DNA from: Pseudoalteromonas piratica | GTDB taxonomy: Bacteria > Pseudomonadota > Gammaproteobacteria > Enterobacterales > Alteromonadaceae | Direction: 5' to 3' | Assembly (NCBI RefSeq): GCF_000788395.1 | Contig: NZ_CP009888.1 | Coordinates: 3,120,001 to 3,184,000 of the forward strand | Length of the DNA: 64,000 bases | Shown: piece after piece, positions 19,821-28,055 of the stretch | Position numbering within the stretch: position 1 is the first letter of the stretch | Layout of the letters: each line of letters opens with the position of its first letter | The notes under the pieces: generated by a model | Seen by the model: only the letters and a program-made list of their open reading frames with translations | Told to the model about the DNA's origin: nothing | The model's database searches: none | Translations under genes and position numbers: made by a program

Positions 19821-20034
19821 TGCGCATAGAGTTGAGAAAAATCGTCTTTATCATACCGATTTTTATATCGTATTTCATTGCTAATACTAGGTTAAAACGC
19901 CATTATAATATGATGTTATTCTTTGTTGTTTATAAAGCCTTCAATGTTTACTGAAACGTTAATGCAACAATCAAATGTAACTGCAACGAAGTATCCCATG
20001 ATAAAAATCTTGATATAAAACCAAAAGGCTAGCG

Positions 20035-21087
20035 ATGAAATACACACAATTAGGCAGCTCAAACATTAATGTGTCACGTGTTTGTTTAGGCACCATGACA
20101 TGGGGTGTGCAAAATAACCAACACGATGCAGATCAGCAAATTGCTTTTGCTAGCGAATGCGGCATCAATTTTATGGATACAGCCGAAATGTACGCTGTTC
20201 CACCTACACCAGAGACATATGGTAAAACTGAAGAGATCATCGGTAACTACTTTGCCAAAAACCCACAAAAACGAAACAACTGGGTGGTTGCCACAAAAAT
20301 AGCTGGCAATGGTTTACCTTGGATCAGAAACGCCACAAACATTACTGGCCAGGCAGTAATTAACGCCGTTGATGCGTCTTTAAAACGCTTACAAATCGAT
20401 ACCATTGATGTTTACCAATTGCATTGGCCAAACCGTACTTCACCACACTTTGCAAAGCATAGACCAAATCAAATCAGCTTCTCAAATGTGGATACCAAAG
20501 AACACAAAGCGCAAATGTTAGATATTTTACAGGGACTTGAACACTGTATTAAAGCCGGAAAAATCCGCCATTATGGCCTTTCGGATGACACGACTTGGGG
20601 TATTCATACTTTTATTGAACTTGCCAAAGAACATAACTTGCCAAGACCAGTATCGATTCAAAATGAGTTTAATTTACTGCACGCAAAAGATTGGCCATAT
20701 TTAATTGAACATTGTGTACATGAAGAGATTGCTTATCTACCTTGGTCACCATTAGCCACCGGGATGCTGAGTGGTAAATACTTGAATAATGCAAGACCAG
20801 AAGGCAGTCGTTGGACATTAATGCAACGTAATGGCTTATTTAGGAATACCGAATTTGCGCAGCAAGCTGTTGCTGAATATTGTCAACTTGCCAACCAGTT
20901 AGGCATCACGCCAAGTCAGTTGGCACTTGCATGGTGCGATCAAGTTGATGGTGTAACGTCAACCATTATTGGCGCAACCACCCAAGAACAATTACAAGAA
21001 AACATTGCAGCATTTCAGCTCAATTTACCCTCAGACTTTATGGCTCGAGTAGACGAGATTTGGCGTAAATACCCACTACCTTACTAG
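20035..21087 (+). CDS. tas: NADP(H)-dependent aldo-keto reductase, Tas-like
   Basis: The 350-residue protein is a TIM-barrel aldo-keto reductase of the Tas type. It has the N-terminal LGSSNINVSRVCLGTMTWG, catalytic Asp and Tyr in FMDTAEMYAVPPTPETYG, and the barrel Lys/His strands VATKI and VYQLHWPNR. The cofactor-binding segment IIGATTQEQLQENI is near the C-terminus. E. coli Tas is 346 residues long, and its natural substrate is unclear. The segment VSIQNEFNLLHAKDW is also typical of the subfamily. It converges on an unknown gene with one base between stops. Confidence 0.88.
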   Translation: MKYTQLGSSNINVSRVCLGTMTWGVQNNQHDADQQIAFASECGINFMDTAEMYAVPPTPETYGKTEEIIGNYFAKNPQKRNNWVVATKIAGNGLPWIRNATNITGQAVINAVDASLKRLQIDTIDVYQLHWPNRTSPHFAKHRPNQISFSNVDTKEHKAQMLDILQGLEHCIKAGKIRHYGLSDDTTWGIHTFIELAKEHNLPRPVSIQNEFNLLHAKDWPYLIEHCVHEEIAYLPWSPLATGMLSGKYLNNARPEGSRWTLMQRNGLFRNTEFAQQAVAEYCQLANQLGITPSQLALAWCDQVDGVTSTIIGATTQEQLQENIAAFQLNLPSDFMARVDEIWRKYPLPY

Positions 21088-21088
21088 T

Positions 21089-21781
21089 CTACTTAAAAAG
21101 CGTAAGCACTAATTGCTTTAGAGTTACAGGCATCACTACAAACAACGCAACCCCAGATGCAAAGTCTGGGTTTGCCTTACAATAAAATGCGATTTCGGGC
21201 TTATTGCTCGCCAAAAATGATGCCAGTTCTTGCGCGCTGTAATTACTGCTGCGTCCGGTCTCAACTAAACACTTCGTTTTTGTATAAGCACTTTCAAAAC
21301 CAGAACCATTGAACTCATCAAACAACATTTGCTGACCAGCTACGCTTTGATTACTGGGATACGAGATTGCTACACGTTTTACAATAGCGCGGTACATTGC
21401 TGGGCTTAACATAGTATCAGCATAAAAAATTTGCTGCCAAGGGTGGGTTAACCAATATTTAAATGCTTGGCTAATTGAGAATGAAAGGGTGTTACCACCT
21501 TTACGAAACTCCGGATAAAAACCCGCTGATGCGCGGATTAATACCTTTTTATTTGAGTGCTCAAACGTAAGTAAACAGTAACCAACAAGTTTTCCATCAA
21601 AGTAATAACACCTTAATGTCCGTTTAAATGATTTGGCATCGGCAAAGTATTTTTGATAATAATCATCGCTTGAAATACCTTTGAAGCAACTGGCAAAAAT
21701 TAATTTTAGCTCGTTAATTTGAGCATCGTTCAACCAGTTATTAGGCCAACTAAAATCTTTCGTCTGTTGAATAGTTCCCAC
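21089..21781 (-). CDS. Uncharacterised protein, possibly GNAT-like
   Basis: I do not recognise this 230-residue soluble protein. Residues about 60-130 (GKLVGYCLLTFEH, then GFYPEFRKGGNTLSFSISQAF) follow the strand-loop-helix pattern of a GNAT acetyl-CoA site, with RKGGNTL in the place of the usual R/Q-x-x-G-x-G/A loop. The assignment is therefore tentative. The C-terminal 60 residues end in a hydrophobic stretch. The frame opens with GTG at 21779-21781 preceded by GGCGG, and I find no better start. It is convergent with the Tas-like gene. Confidence 0.6.
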   Translation of the reverse strand: MGTIQQTKDFSWPNNWLNDAQINELKLIFASCFKGISSDDYYQKYFADAKSFKRTLRCYYFDGKLVGYCLLTFEHSNKKVLIRASAGFYPEFRKGGNTLSFSISQAFKYWLTHPWQQIFYADTMLSPAMYRAIVKRVAISYPSNQSVAGQQMLFDEFNGSGFESAYTKTKCLVETGRSSNYSAQELASFLASNKPEIAFYCKANPDFASGVALFVVMPVTLKQLVLTLFK

Positions 21782-21924
21782 TTAACCGCCAAAGTAGAGT
21801 TTATACTCTAACCAGAATAACAAAGCCGGTTTATCTAAATCCATAATAAACTAAACAAAATTGCGTATTCTCGCGTACAATCATAACAAATACGCTCCAT
21901 TTACCTTAATTGCGAAGTATGTTT

Positions 21925-22341
21925 ATGTCTAAATACAACAATCAAACATTTTTGGGTTATCTTGGCCTTGTACCTTTTTTATTGTTAGTTGGTGCCCACT
22001 TTTTATTTGAACACCCATTATTAGGCCAGGCGTTTTTGTTTTACAGCATTAGCATTATGAGTTTTGTTGCGGGTAGCTTATGGCGCACATCAAACACTAA
22101 CAAGTTTAATTGGTTAGTCGTGTTACCAACAATACCGACGCTCGCACTTGCATTGTTCGATACTAAACTCGCCCTACTCTATTTAGGTGCGTGTTATGTG
22201 TTTATATTAGCGCTACAAAAGCGCACCGAAGACTGGCCTATTCTAGCGCCTGACTACCAACGTATGCGTGAACGTATTACGGGTGTTGTGTTGGTTTGTC
22301 ACTTATTTTTTGCAGCTCAGCTGCATCACGCTGTGGTGTAA
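21925..22341 (+). CDS. DUF3429-like membrane protein
   Basis: The 138-residue protein is hydrophobic, with about four to five predicted helices. The segment FYSISIMSFVAGSLWR resembles the core motif of DUF3429 proteins, and PDYQRMRERITGVVLVCHL closes the protein in the manner of that family. Function is unknown. I start at ATG 21925 (MSKYNN), which has GAAG at good spacing. The frame runs back through another ATG (21919) to a TTG (21910). A terminator hairpin follows the stop. Confidence 0.7.
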   Translation: MSKYNNQTFLGYLGLVPFLLLVGAHFLFEHPLLGQAFLFYSISIMSFVAGSLWRTSNTNKFNWLVVLPTIPTLALALFDTKLALLYLGACYVFILALQKRTEDWPILAPDYQRMRERITGVVLVCHLFFAAQLHHAVV

Positions 22342-22350
22342 ATTTCAGCG

Positions 22351-22382
22351 AAAGAGCAGAGTGATGTTACATTCTGCTCTTT
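22351..22382. terminator. Bidirectional hairpin between the DUF3429-like gene and hrpB
   Basis: AAAGAGCAGA (22351-22360) pairs perfectly with TCTGCTCTTT (22373-22382). It lies 10 bp after the DUF3429-like stop. The hrpB stop codon (22367-22369) lies in the loop, so the same hairpin ends both transcripts. Confidence 0.7.
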
Positions 22383-24808
22383 ACTTTATTGGTCGATTTA
22401 GCATTGGCGGGATCATCCGGCCAAAAGTGTTTTGGATAGCGACCTTTCATTTCTTTTTGCACTTCACGATAGCTCGACGACCAAAACCCCGCTAAATCTT
22501 GCGTTATTTGCAGTGGCCTCATGGCTGGTGAAAGTAACTCAATAGCGAGCGCTAAATTACCATCAGCGAGAGCCGGCGTGGTGGCAACACCATACATTTC
22601 TTGCATTTTTACTGCTAACTTTGCAGGCCCATCTACTTGATAATGTATTTTCAATTTCGACCCTGTCGGCACAGCTAAACGTTCAGGTAACAATTCATCT
22701 AAACGCGATTGCTGCTGCCAATCAAGCAGGTTTTTAATAGCAGGTAAAATCACTATTTTTTTAAGCGCTACAAGGCTATTCACTTCGCGCAAATAAGGCG
22801 ATAACCAACTAACTAAATTATCAAGTAAAAGTGATTTACTGATCGCTGGGAATTCATTTGGAAAAAACTGATGTGCGAGTGATATACGTATAATATATTG
22901 TTCAGCGTCATCATCTAAGTTAACTAATTGCCACCCTTTTCTTTCAATAATCTTGCACCATGCTGCGGCTTTTTCATCAGCACTCAAAGGGTTATTACTT
23001 GGTTTTCGCGAAAGTACGAGCTTACCTAAACAGTCATGTGTTTCAGCAATAAAGCGCCCAGTACTCTCATCAAACTGTGCAATGTCTTTACTAGAAAATA
23101 AATAAGGTAATGCACTTTCAATTAATGTTAAGTCACATTTGCACGCATTAAAAACATGTTGCCCGCTGGCGCCGCCCATATCACCAATGCATAACACATC
23201 ATCATAAATTGGGAAATCAGGCGGCAGTGACGCACCAGCGCCATTTGCTAAACGCAGGCCATTGCCTCGTTTTTGTGCAATTCGGTCAGGAAATGCAAGT
23301 GCCATAACAAGCGATAAATATTCAAGAGGTAGATACTTAACCGCTGATAACTTTAAACGTTTAAGCCAAAGTTTAAGTTCCTTTGTAAAGCTTGGCTGCG
23401 GTTTACTCAGTTGTAAACTAAGCCCGACTGCAATATCGTTACTGCGATTGCTTTGACTAGTAAAAAGCGCTACAAGATAAGCAGCTAACACATAAACTCC
23501 TGGATAATCAGTATCGAGTTTTTCAGCTTTAAGCAGCATATGGGCAAAACGCAGCTCCGTACCATAGCTCAACATTTTTTTCCCAAGCGCCGTGATTTTG
23601 CCATCAGGGGTAATGGCCTCTAGCATTAACAATAACTCATGCGCAGCATCAATTTGCTTGACGCTTGGTTTATCAAGTAATACTAAATCATCGATTGTTG
23701 TTCCCCAATTAGCACACTCTAAGATAAGTTGGCTAATATCGCTGCGTAATATTTCAGGAGTTGAATGGCTTGCTCTGCGCTCAAACAGCTCTTTGCTACC
23801 TAAGCGATACACGACTCCCGCCTCTATGCGCCCAGCTCGTCCCGCACGTTGAACCGCTGAAGACTTGGCAATATTCACAGTAAGTAATTGGCTGATGCCA
23901 TTTTTAACATTGTATTGGGTGATTTTTTCTTTGCCTGAATCAACTACGATACGAATACCATCGATGGTCAAACTGGTTTCAGCAACATTAGTAGTTAGTA
24001 CAATTTTACGAGACTCATCATCACATGGTTTCAGTGCTGCTTGCTGTGTGCTTTTATCTTGCTTGCCAAAAAGCGCGTAAATAGCGGTATTTTGTCCAAT
24101 AACCCCAGCCTTTTTTGCATCAAGTAAGGCACTTTCAACCGCTTTGATTTCTTTCACACCCGGTAAAAAAACCAGCGCACTGCCTGTTTGCTCAGCGACT
24201 GCTTTAAGAGTAAGCGGCGCAATGTGTGACAACCAATCAGCCTCATTAGTGAGTGGCGTATAAACCTCAGAAATTGGGAATTGGCGACCTTCACTGTGTA
24301 CTAGGGGTGCGTCAAACTCTGTTGATAGCCGCTCGCCGTCTAATGTTGCTGACATCACCAGCAATTTTAAATCATCGCGATATGCCATCTGCGCTTCAAA
24401 TGCCAGTGCTAAGGCAGTTTCTGCTTGGATTGAGCGCTCATGGAATTCATCAAAAATAACCAAATCAATGTTATTTAACTCGGGATCATCTTGCAGCATG
24501 CGAGTGAGCATACCTTCGGTTACAATTTCAAGGCGCGTTTGCTTACTGACAAAGCGCTCTCCACGAATACACAAACCAATGGTTTGCCCCAAAGGTTCAT
24601 CCAAGCATTCGGCTAGAAAATTTGCGATATTACGTGCTGCAAGCCTGCGCGGCTCCAGCATAACAATGCGTTTAAAATGATTATCTTTTATTAGCTGTAA
24701 CGGCAACCAGGTCGATTTACCGGCGCCAGGTGGTGCCTGTAAAACAACTCGCTCGTTATGTAATAGTTCGTTTACTAATGTGTGATAAACACTCTGAATA
24801 GGCAGCAA
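22367..24808 (-). CDS. hrpB: ATP-dependent helicase HrpB
   Basis: The 813-residue DEAH-box helicase has Walker A APPGAGKST at 25-33, the DEFHERS motif II, SATLD motif III, TNVAETSLTIDG and the arginine-finger QRAGRAGR motif VI. Winged-helix, ratchet and HrpB-type C-terminal domains follow. HrpB is a putative RNA helicase whose target is not well defined. The start appears to be TTG at 24806-24808. GGA lies eight bases upstream, and the N-terminus then aligns with known HrpB proteins, while no ATG is available before Walker A. The arsJ-type gene ends 30 bp upstream on the same strand. Confidence 0.92.
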   Translation of the reverse strand: MLPIQSVYHTLVNELLHNERVVLQAPPGAGKSTWLPLQLIKDNHFKRIVMLEPRRLAARNIANFLAECLDEPLGQTIGLCIRGERFVSKQTRLEIVTEGMLTRMLQDDPELNNIDLVIFDEFHERSIQAETALALAFEAQMAYRDDLKLLVMSATLDGERLSTEFDAPLVHSEGRQFPISEVYTPLTNEADWLSHIAPLTLKAVAEQTGSALVFLPGVKEIKAVESALLDAKKAGVIGQNTAIYALFGKQDKSTQQAALKPCDDESRKIVLTTNVAETSLTIDGIRIVVDSGKEKITQYNVKNGISQLLTVNIAKSSAVQRAGRAGRIEAGVVYRLGSKELFERRASHSTPEILRSDISQLILECANWGTTIDDLVLLDKPSVKQIDAAHELLLMLEAITPDGKITALGKKMLSYGTELRFAHMLLKAEKLDTDYPGVYVLAAYLVALFTSQSNRSNDIAVGLSLQLSKPQPSFTKELKLWLKRLKLSAVKYLPLEYLSLVMALAFPDRIAQKRGNGLRLANGAGASLPPDFPIYDDVLCIGDMGGASGQHVFNACKCDLTLIESALPYLFSSKDIAQFDESTGRFIAETHDCLGKLVLSRKPSNNPLSADEKAAAWCKIIERKGWQLVNLDDDAEQYIIRISLAHQFFPNEFPAISKSLLLDNLVSWLSPYLREVNSLVALKKIVILPAIKNLLDWQQQSRLDELLPERLAVPTGSKLKIHYQVDGPAKLAVKMQEMYGVATTPALADGNLALAIELLSPAMRPLQITQDLAGFWSSSYREVQKEMKGRYPKHFWPDDPANAKSTNKVKSRM

Positions 24809-24838
24809 AACTTATATCCAACAGTTTTTTGCTGAAGT

Positions 24839-26047
24839 TTAACTGTTTTGCTTTAACTTCGCAGTAATTGGCACACAAATCGCAACAAATATGCCACTAA
24901 CAAACACACAGGCAAGTAAGCCAAATTGTTGATACACAACACCCGATAACACAGTACCAAATAACCTACCGCAGGCATTGGCCATATAGTAAAGCCCAAC
25001 ATCCATCGATGCCCCTTCATCACGGGCATAATGCACAATTAAAAAGGAATGAATGGCGGAGTTAACAGCAAATATAATGGCAAATAGAATTAACCCTAAA
25101 ATAGCAATATCAACTAGCGGTAAAGCAAAATAAGCAGCTAATAACATGACCAAAATAACAAGCAATAGCGAAATCGCAGCAAATAATGCAGCATTTGCAT
25201 TTGCCTGTTTATTAAAAGCCTTAAACATTTTAGGCGTGCTAGACTGAAATACACCGTAAATGATCACCCAAGCTGCCATCATGGTACCCACTTCAGTGCT
25301 TGACCAACCTGCTTCCATAGTTAAAAAAACAGGCAAAGCCACAACAAACCACACATCGCGACTAGCAAATAAAAAGCATCGCGCAAATGACAGTAAATTT
25401 ACCTTACTGCTTGATGAAAAAACTTGATTAAATTTAGGTTTAAATTCCTTTGCCTCTAAGCTTCGCTTAAGTCTTAACGCCACCAGCAAGCTAATTATCC
25501 CAAGCCCTGCGGCAAGAATATATAAGCTTTGCTGATAACCAAACATGGCCAAAAGAAATCCACCTAAAAAGAAACCACAACCTTTTAAGGTATTTTTCGA
25601 TCCAGTGAGCAGTGCGACCCACTTAAATAAAGTGCTGCCTTCATCGCTAGGTACCAACTGTTTGATCGCAGTTTTAGCACTCATTTTATTAAGGTCTTTA
25701 GCTATACCAGACACAGCTTGTAGTGCCATAACATACGCAACACTTAACCATTGAGTTTGTGCTAGCAATACAAGCGCACTAATTTGCAAAAATAAACCAC
25801 TAAATAAAGTGAGTTTTAAGCCAAAGCGAGCACCTAGCCAGCCACCAAACAGATTTGTAACGATGCCAAAGAATTCGTAAAACAAAAACAGCATGGCAAC
25901 TTCAATGGGTGTATAGCCAAGGGTATGAAAATAGAGCACTACAAGCATACGTAGCGCCCCATCCGTTAAGGTAAATCCCCAATAAGCGAGGGTTATTTGA
26001 ATATAATCCTTAATTCCCTGATTAACTGTTTTTGTTGCTGCTAACAT
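24839..26047 (-). CDS. arsJ: ArsJ, organoarsenical efflux MFS transporter
   Basis: This major-facilitator protein has about 12 helices. ArsJ landmarks are YWGFTLTDGALRMLVVLYFH in the first helix, GIAKDLNKMSAKTAIK in the central loop, LTGSKNTLKG, and ARDVWFVVALPVFL. ArsJ exports 1-arseno-3-phosphoglycerate made by a dedicated GAPDH, which lowers cell arsenate. The GAPDH-like gene and an arsR gene lie directly upstream, completing that system. I start at ATG 26047, giving 402 residues. An ATG at 26080 is in frame but lies immediately against a 12-bp hairpin and has no ribosome site. Confidence 0.9.
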   Translation of the reverse strand: MLAATKTVNQGIKDYIQITLAYWGFTLTDGALRMLVVLYFHTLGYTPIEVAMLFLFYEFFGIVTNLFGGWLGARFGLKLTLFSGLFLQISALVLLAQTQWLSVAYVMALQAVSGIAKDLNKMSAKTAIKQLVPSDEGSTLFKWVALLTGSKNTLKGCGFFLGGFLLAMFGYQQSLYILAAGLGIISLLVALRLKRSLEAKEFKPKFNQVFSSSSKVNLLSFARCFLFASRDVWFVVALPVFLTMEAGWSSTEVGTMMAAWVIIYGVFQSSTPKMFKAFNKQANANAALFAAISLLLVILVMLLAAYFALPLVDIAILGLILFAIIFAVNSAIHSFLIVHYARDEGASMDVGLYYMANACGRLFGTVLSGVVYQQFGLLACVFVSGIFVAICVPITAKLKQNS

Positions 26048-26080
26048 AATTTTAAGTTTGAGATGAAAAAGGTTGAACAT

Positions 26081-26112
26081 CTAAACCAAGGTAATCGCTC
26101 ACCTTGGTTTAG
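26081..26112 (-). repeat. Intercistronic 12-bp perfect hairpin between the GAPDH-like gene and arsJ
   Basis: CTAAACCAAGGT (26081-26092) and ACCTTGGTTTAG (26101-26112) are perfectly complementary around an eight-base loop. No T tract follows directly on either strand. It is therefore more likely an mRNA stability, processing or attenuation element than a full terminator. Confidence 0.75.
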
Positions 26113-26136
26113 CAAAAAGAATCACGACCAAATAAA

Positions 26137-27135
26137 TTAAGAGGCTGCAATCAGGTTGACGATATCGTTCATGCGCGACACGTAATTAATTTCATTATCA
26201 TACCAAGCAAGCACTTTAACTAAATGGTTATCAATGACCTGAGTTGATAAGCCATCAACAATCGCACTATGTGTATCACCAACAAAATCAACCGATACTA
26301 GCGGACGCATTTCAATGTCTAAAATCCCTTTTAGTTCACCGTTTTTAGCTTCTTCAAAAGCATTATTAATTGCTTCAACACTAGTCGCCTGTTCCGTTTC
26401 AATAACTAAATCAACTAACGAACCACTCAGCAAAGGTACGCGTACAGCTAAGCCATCAAGCTTTCCTTGTAATTCAGGGAAAATCGTCATGATTGCAGTA
26501 GTTGAGCCTGAACTAGTAGGAATAAGCGACTCACCACATGCACGTGCGCGACGCAAATCTTTGTGCGCTTTATCAACAATCGTTTGGGTATTAGTAATAT
26601 CGTGAATGGTAGTCATTGAACCACGCTTAATACCTACGGTGTCTTTCAGCACTTTTACAACTGGAGCTAAGCAGTTAGTTGTACAGGAAGCTGCTGTTAC
26701 CACTTGGTGCTTATCTGCTTGATATAAATCGTGGTTTACGCCATAAACTAAATTAATCGCCCCTTCGTCTTTTACCGGGCACGAAACCAATACACGCGCA
26801 AGGCCTTTATCAAGTAACGGTTGAAATAATTCTGATTTGCGGTACAAGCCTGAGCAGTCAATTAGCAAATCTATACCATCTACAGGTAAAGCAGTTAACG
26901 CTTTCTCATGTAATAACGCTATTTTACGTTCTTCAACATAAAGTGAGTCATCATCTGCATAAATGGCACTGTCTTTAAATCGCCCTTGAACGGAATCAAA
27001 CGCTAATAAATGCGCTATTGCTTCATTACTCGCTGCTGGGTCATTAATATAAACCAACTCATGATGCCCTTCTGCTAACACAATACGTGCTAACAATTTC
27101 CCCATACGGCCGAAGCCATTAATCGCAATTTTCAT
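26137..27135 (-). CDS. ArsJ-associated glyceraldehyde-3-phosphate dehydrogenase
   Basis: The 332-residue enzyme has the GAPDH plan: nucleotide-binding INGFGRMGK at the N-terminus, catalytic Cys151 in AASCTTNCLAP, His178 in TTIHDITNTQ, and WYDNEINYVSRM near the C-terminus. In arsJ operons this enzyme uses arsenate in place of phosphate and forms 1-arseno-3-phosphoglycerate for export. The role is inferred from its place between arsR and arsJ; sequence alone does not separate it from a glycolytic GAPDH. It starts 10 bp after arsR. Confidence 0.9.
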   Translation of the reverse strand: MKIAINGFGRMGKLLARIVLAEGHHELVYINDPAASNEAIAHLLAFDSVQGRFKDSAIYADDDSLYVEERKIALLHEKALTALPVDGIDLLIDCSGLYRKSELFQPLLDKGLARVLVSCPVKDEGAINLVYGVNHDLYQADKHQVVTAASCTTNCLAPVVKVLKDTVGIKRGSMTTIHDITNTQTIVDKAHKDLRRARACGESLIPTSSGSTTAIMTIFPELQGKLDGLAVRVPLLSGSLVDLVIETEQATSVEAINNAFEEAKNGELKGILDIEMRPLVSVDFVGDTHSAIVDGLSTQVIDNHLVKVLAWYDNEINYVSRMNDIVNLIAAS

Positions 27136-27145
27136 AATAATCAGC

Positions 27146-27469
27146 CTAACAATTTGAAGGTTTGAAAGAAGTTAAATCGCGTTGCACTTGGCAATCGCGT
27201 TTTAGTGAATCGAATGTTAGATTTAATATAGCCATAAATGACTCATCCATAGCTTTATTTAACTGGTAATAGCGCCAAGTACCCCGTGTTACAGACTCAA
27301 CTAACCCTGACTTTTTTAAATAACTTAAGTGACGGCTTACCGACCCTTGAGGCATTTCAAGAACAGCAACGAGATCACAGACACATACTTCGTTATGTTC
27401 TAAAATTAACGCCATAATTCTGAGACGAGTATGCTCGCTCAAAGCCTTGTGAAATTGTGCTACAACCAT
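27146..27469 (-). CDS. arsR: ArsR/SmtB-family arsenic-responsive repressor
   Basis: The 107-residue winged-helix protein has the arsenite-binding motif EVCVCDLV (Cys29 and Cys31) at the start of the DNA-binding helices. The recognition segment GSVSRHLSYLKKSGLVE and a beta wing (RGTWRYYQL) follow. Two more cysteines lie at 93 and 107. ArsR proteins repress their own operon and release DNA on binding As(III). It is first in the arsR-GAPDH-arsJ operon and divergent from thpR with 42 bp between starts, so the operator must lie in 27470-27511 or within the arsR start region. Confidence 0.92.
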   Translation of the reverse strand: MVVAQFHKALSEHTRLRIMALILEHNEVCVCDLVAVLEMPQGSVSRHLSYLKKSGLVESVTRGTWRYYQLNKAMDESFMAILNLTFDSLKRDCQVQRDLTSFKPSNC

Positions 27470-27511
27470 AAATTCGCTTAACCATATATACGCATAGGCA
27501 AATATTAAAAG

Positions 27512-28048
27512 ATGCTAGATAAAAATCAAGAAAATAAACGGTTATTTTTTGGGTTAGATTTCGAAAAAGAGGATAAGTATAGAATATTCAACTGGTTGGA
27601 AAGCTCTGTTGATAACAAACGAAAGTCTGTGCTTGAGCATAATCTGCATTTAACCTTAGCTTTTTTACCAAATGTCACACTTGATAATGAACAAAAACTA
27701 ATTGAATTTGCTAAACACTTAACGCTTTCACCTTTTCAATTGCAATTCGAACACACAGGTTATTGGCAAGATACAGGGATTTTCTATTTAAAGCCGAATA
27801 AAGTAACAACACAACTTACAGAACTTGCGACGTCATTACGCGCAGAAGGTGAGCGTTTAGGCATTTACAAAAACCCGCATGCATTTCACCCACATATTAC
27901 ATTAAAAAGAAACTGCAAGCAGCAACCGAGAATAAATAAGAATATTACGCCATTTAATGTCGAGTTTAAGCAATTCAAATTATTTCACTCAACACGGGTA
28001 AATAACCAGTTGCGCTACTTACCCATAATGGAATTTCCGCTTTATTGA
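27512..28048 (+). CDS. thpR: RNA 2',3'-cyclic phosphodiesterase (2H family)
   Basis: The 178-residue protein has the two HxT motifs of the 2H phosphoesterase family, HLTL (His46-Thr48) and HITL (His128-Thr130). ThpR hydrolyses 2',3'-cyclic phosphate ends of RNA and was earlier called 2'-5' RNA ligase. Length and start (FFGLDF...) fit the family. It shares a 42-bp divergent region with arsR and converges on a response-regulator gene with seven bases between stops. There is no sign that it belongs to the arsenic system beyond position. Confidence 0.88.
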   Translation: MLDKNQENKRLFFGLDFEKEDKYRIFNWLESSVDNKRKSVLEHNLHLTLAFLPNVTLDNEQKLIEFAKHLTLSPFQLQFEHTGYWQDTGIFYLKPNKVTTQLTELATSLRAEGERLGIYKNPHAFHPHITLKRNCKQQPRINKNITPFNVEFKQFKLFHSTRVNNQLRYLPIMEFPLY

Positions 28049-28055
28049 AACAAAA

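Noticed and set aside
26081..26112. Rho-independent terminator ending the transcript before arsJ
   Set aside because: The stem is perfect, but no T tract follows directly, and the operon logic needs arsJ to be transcribed with the upstream genes.
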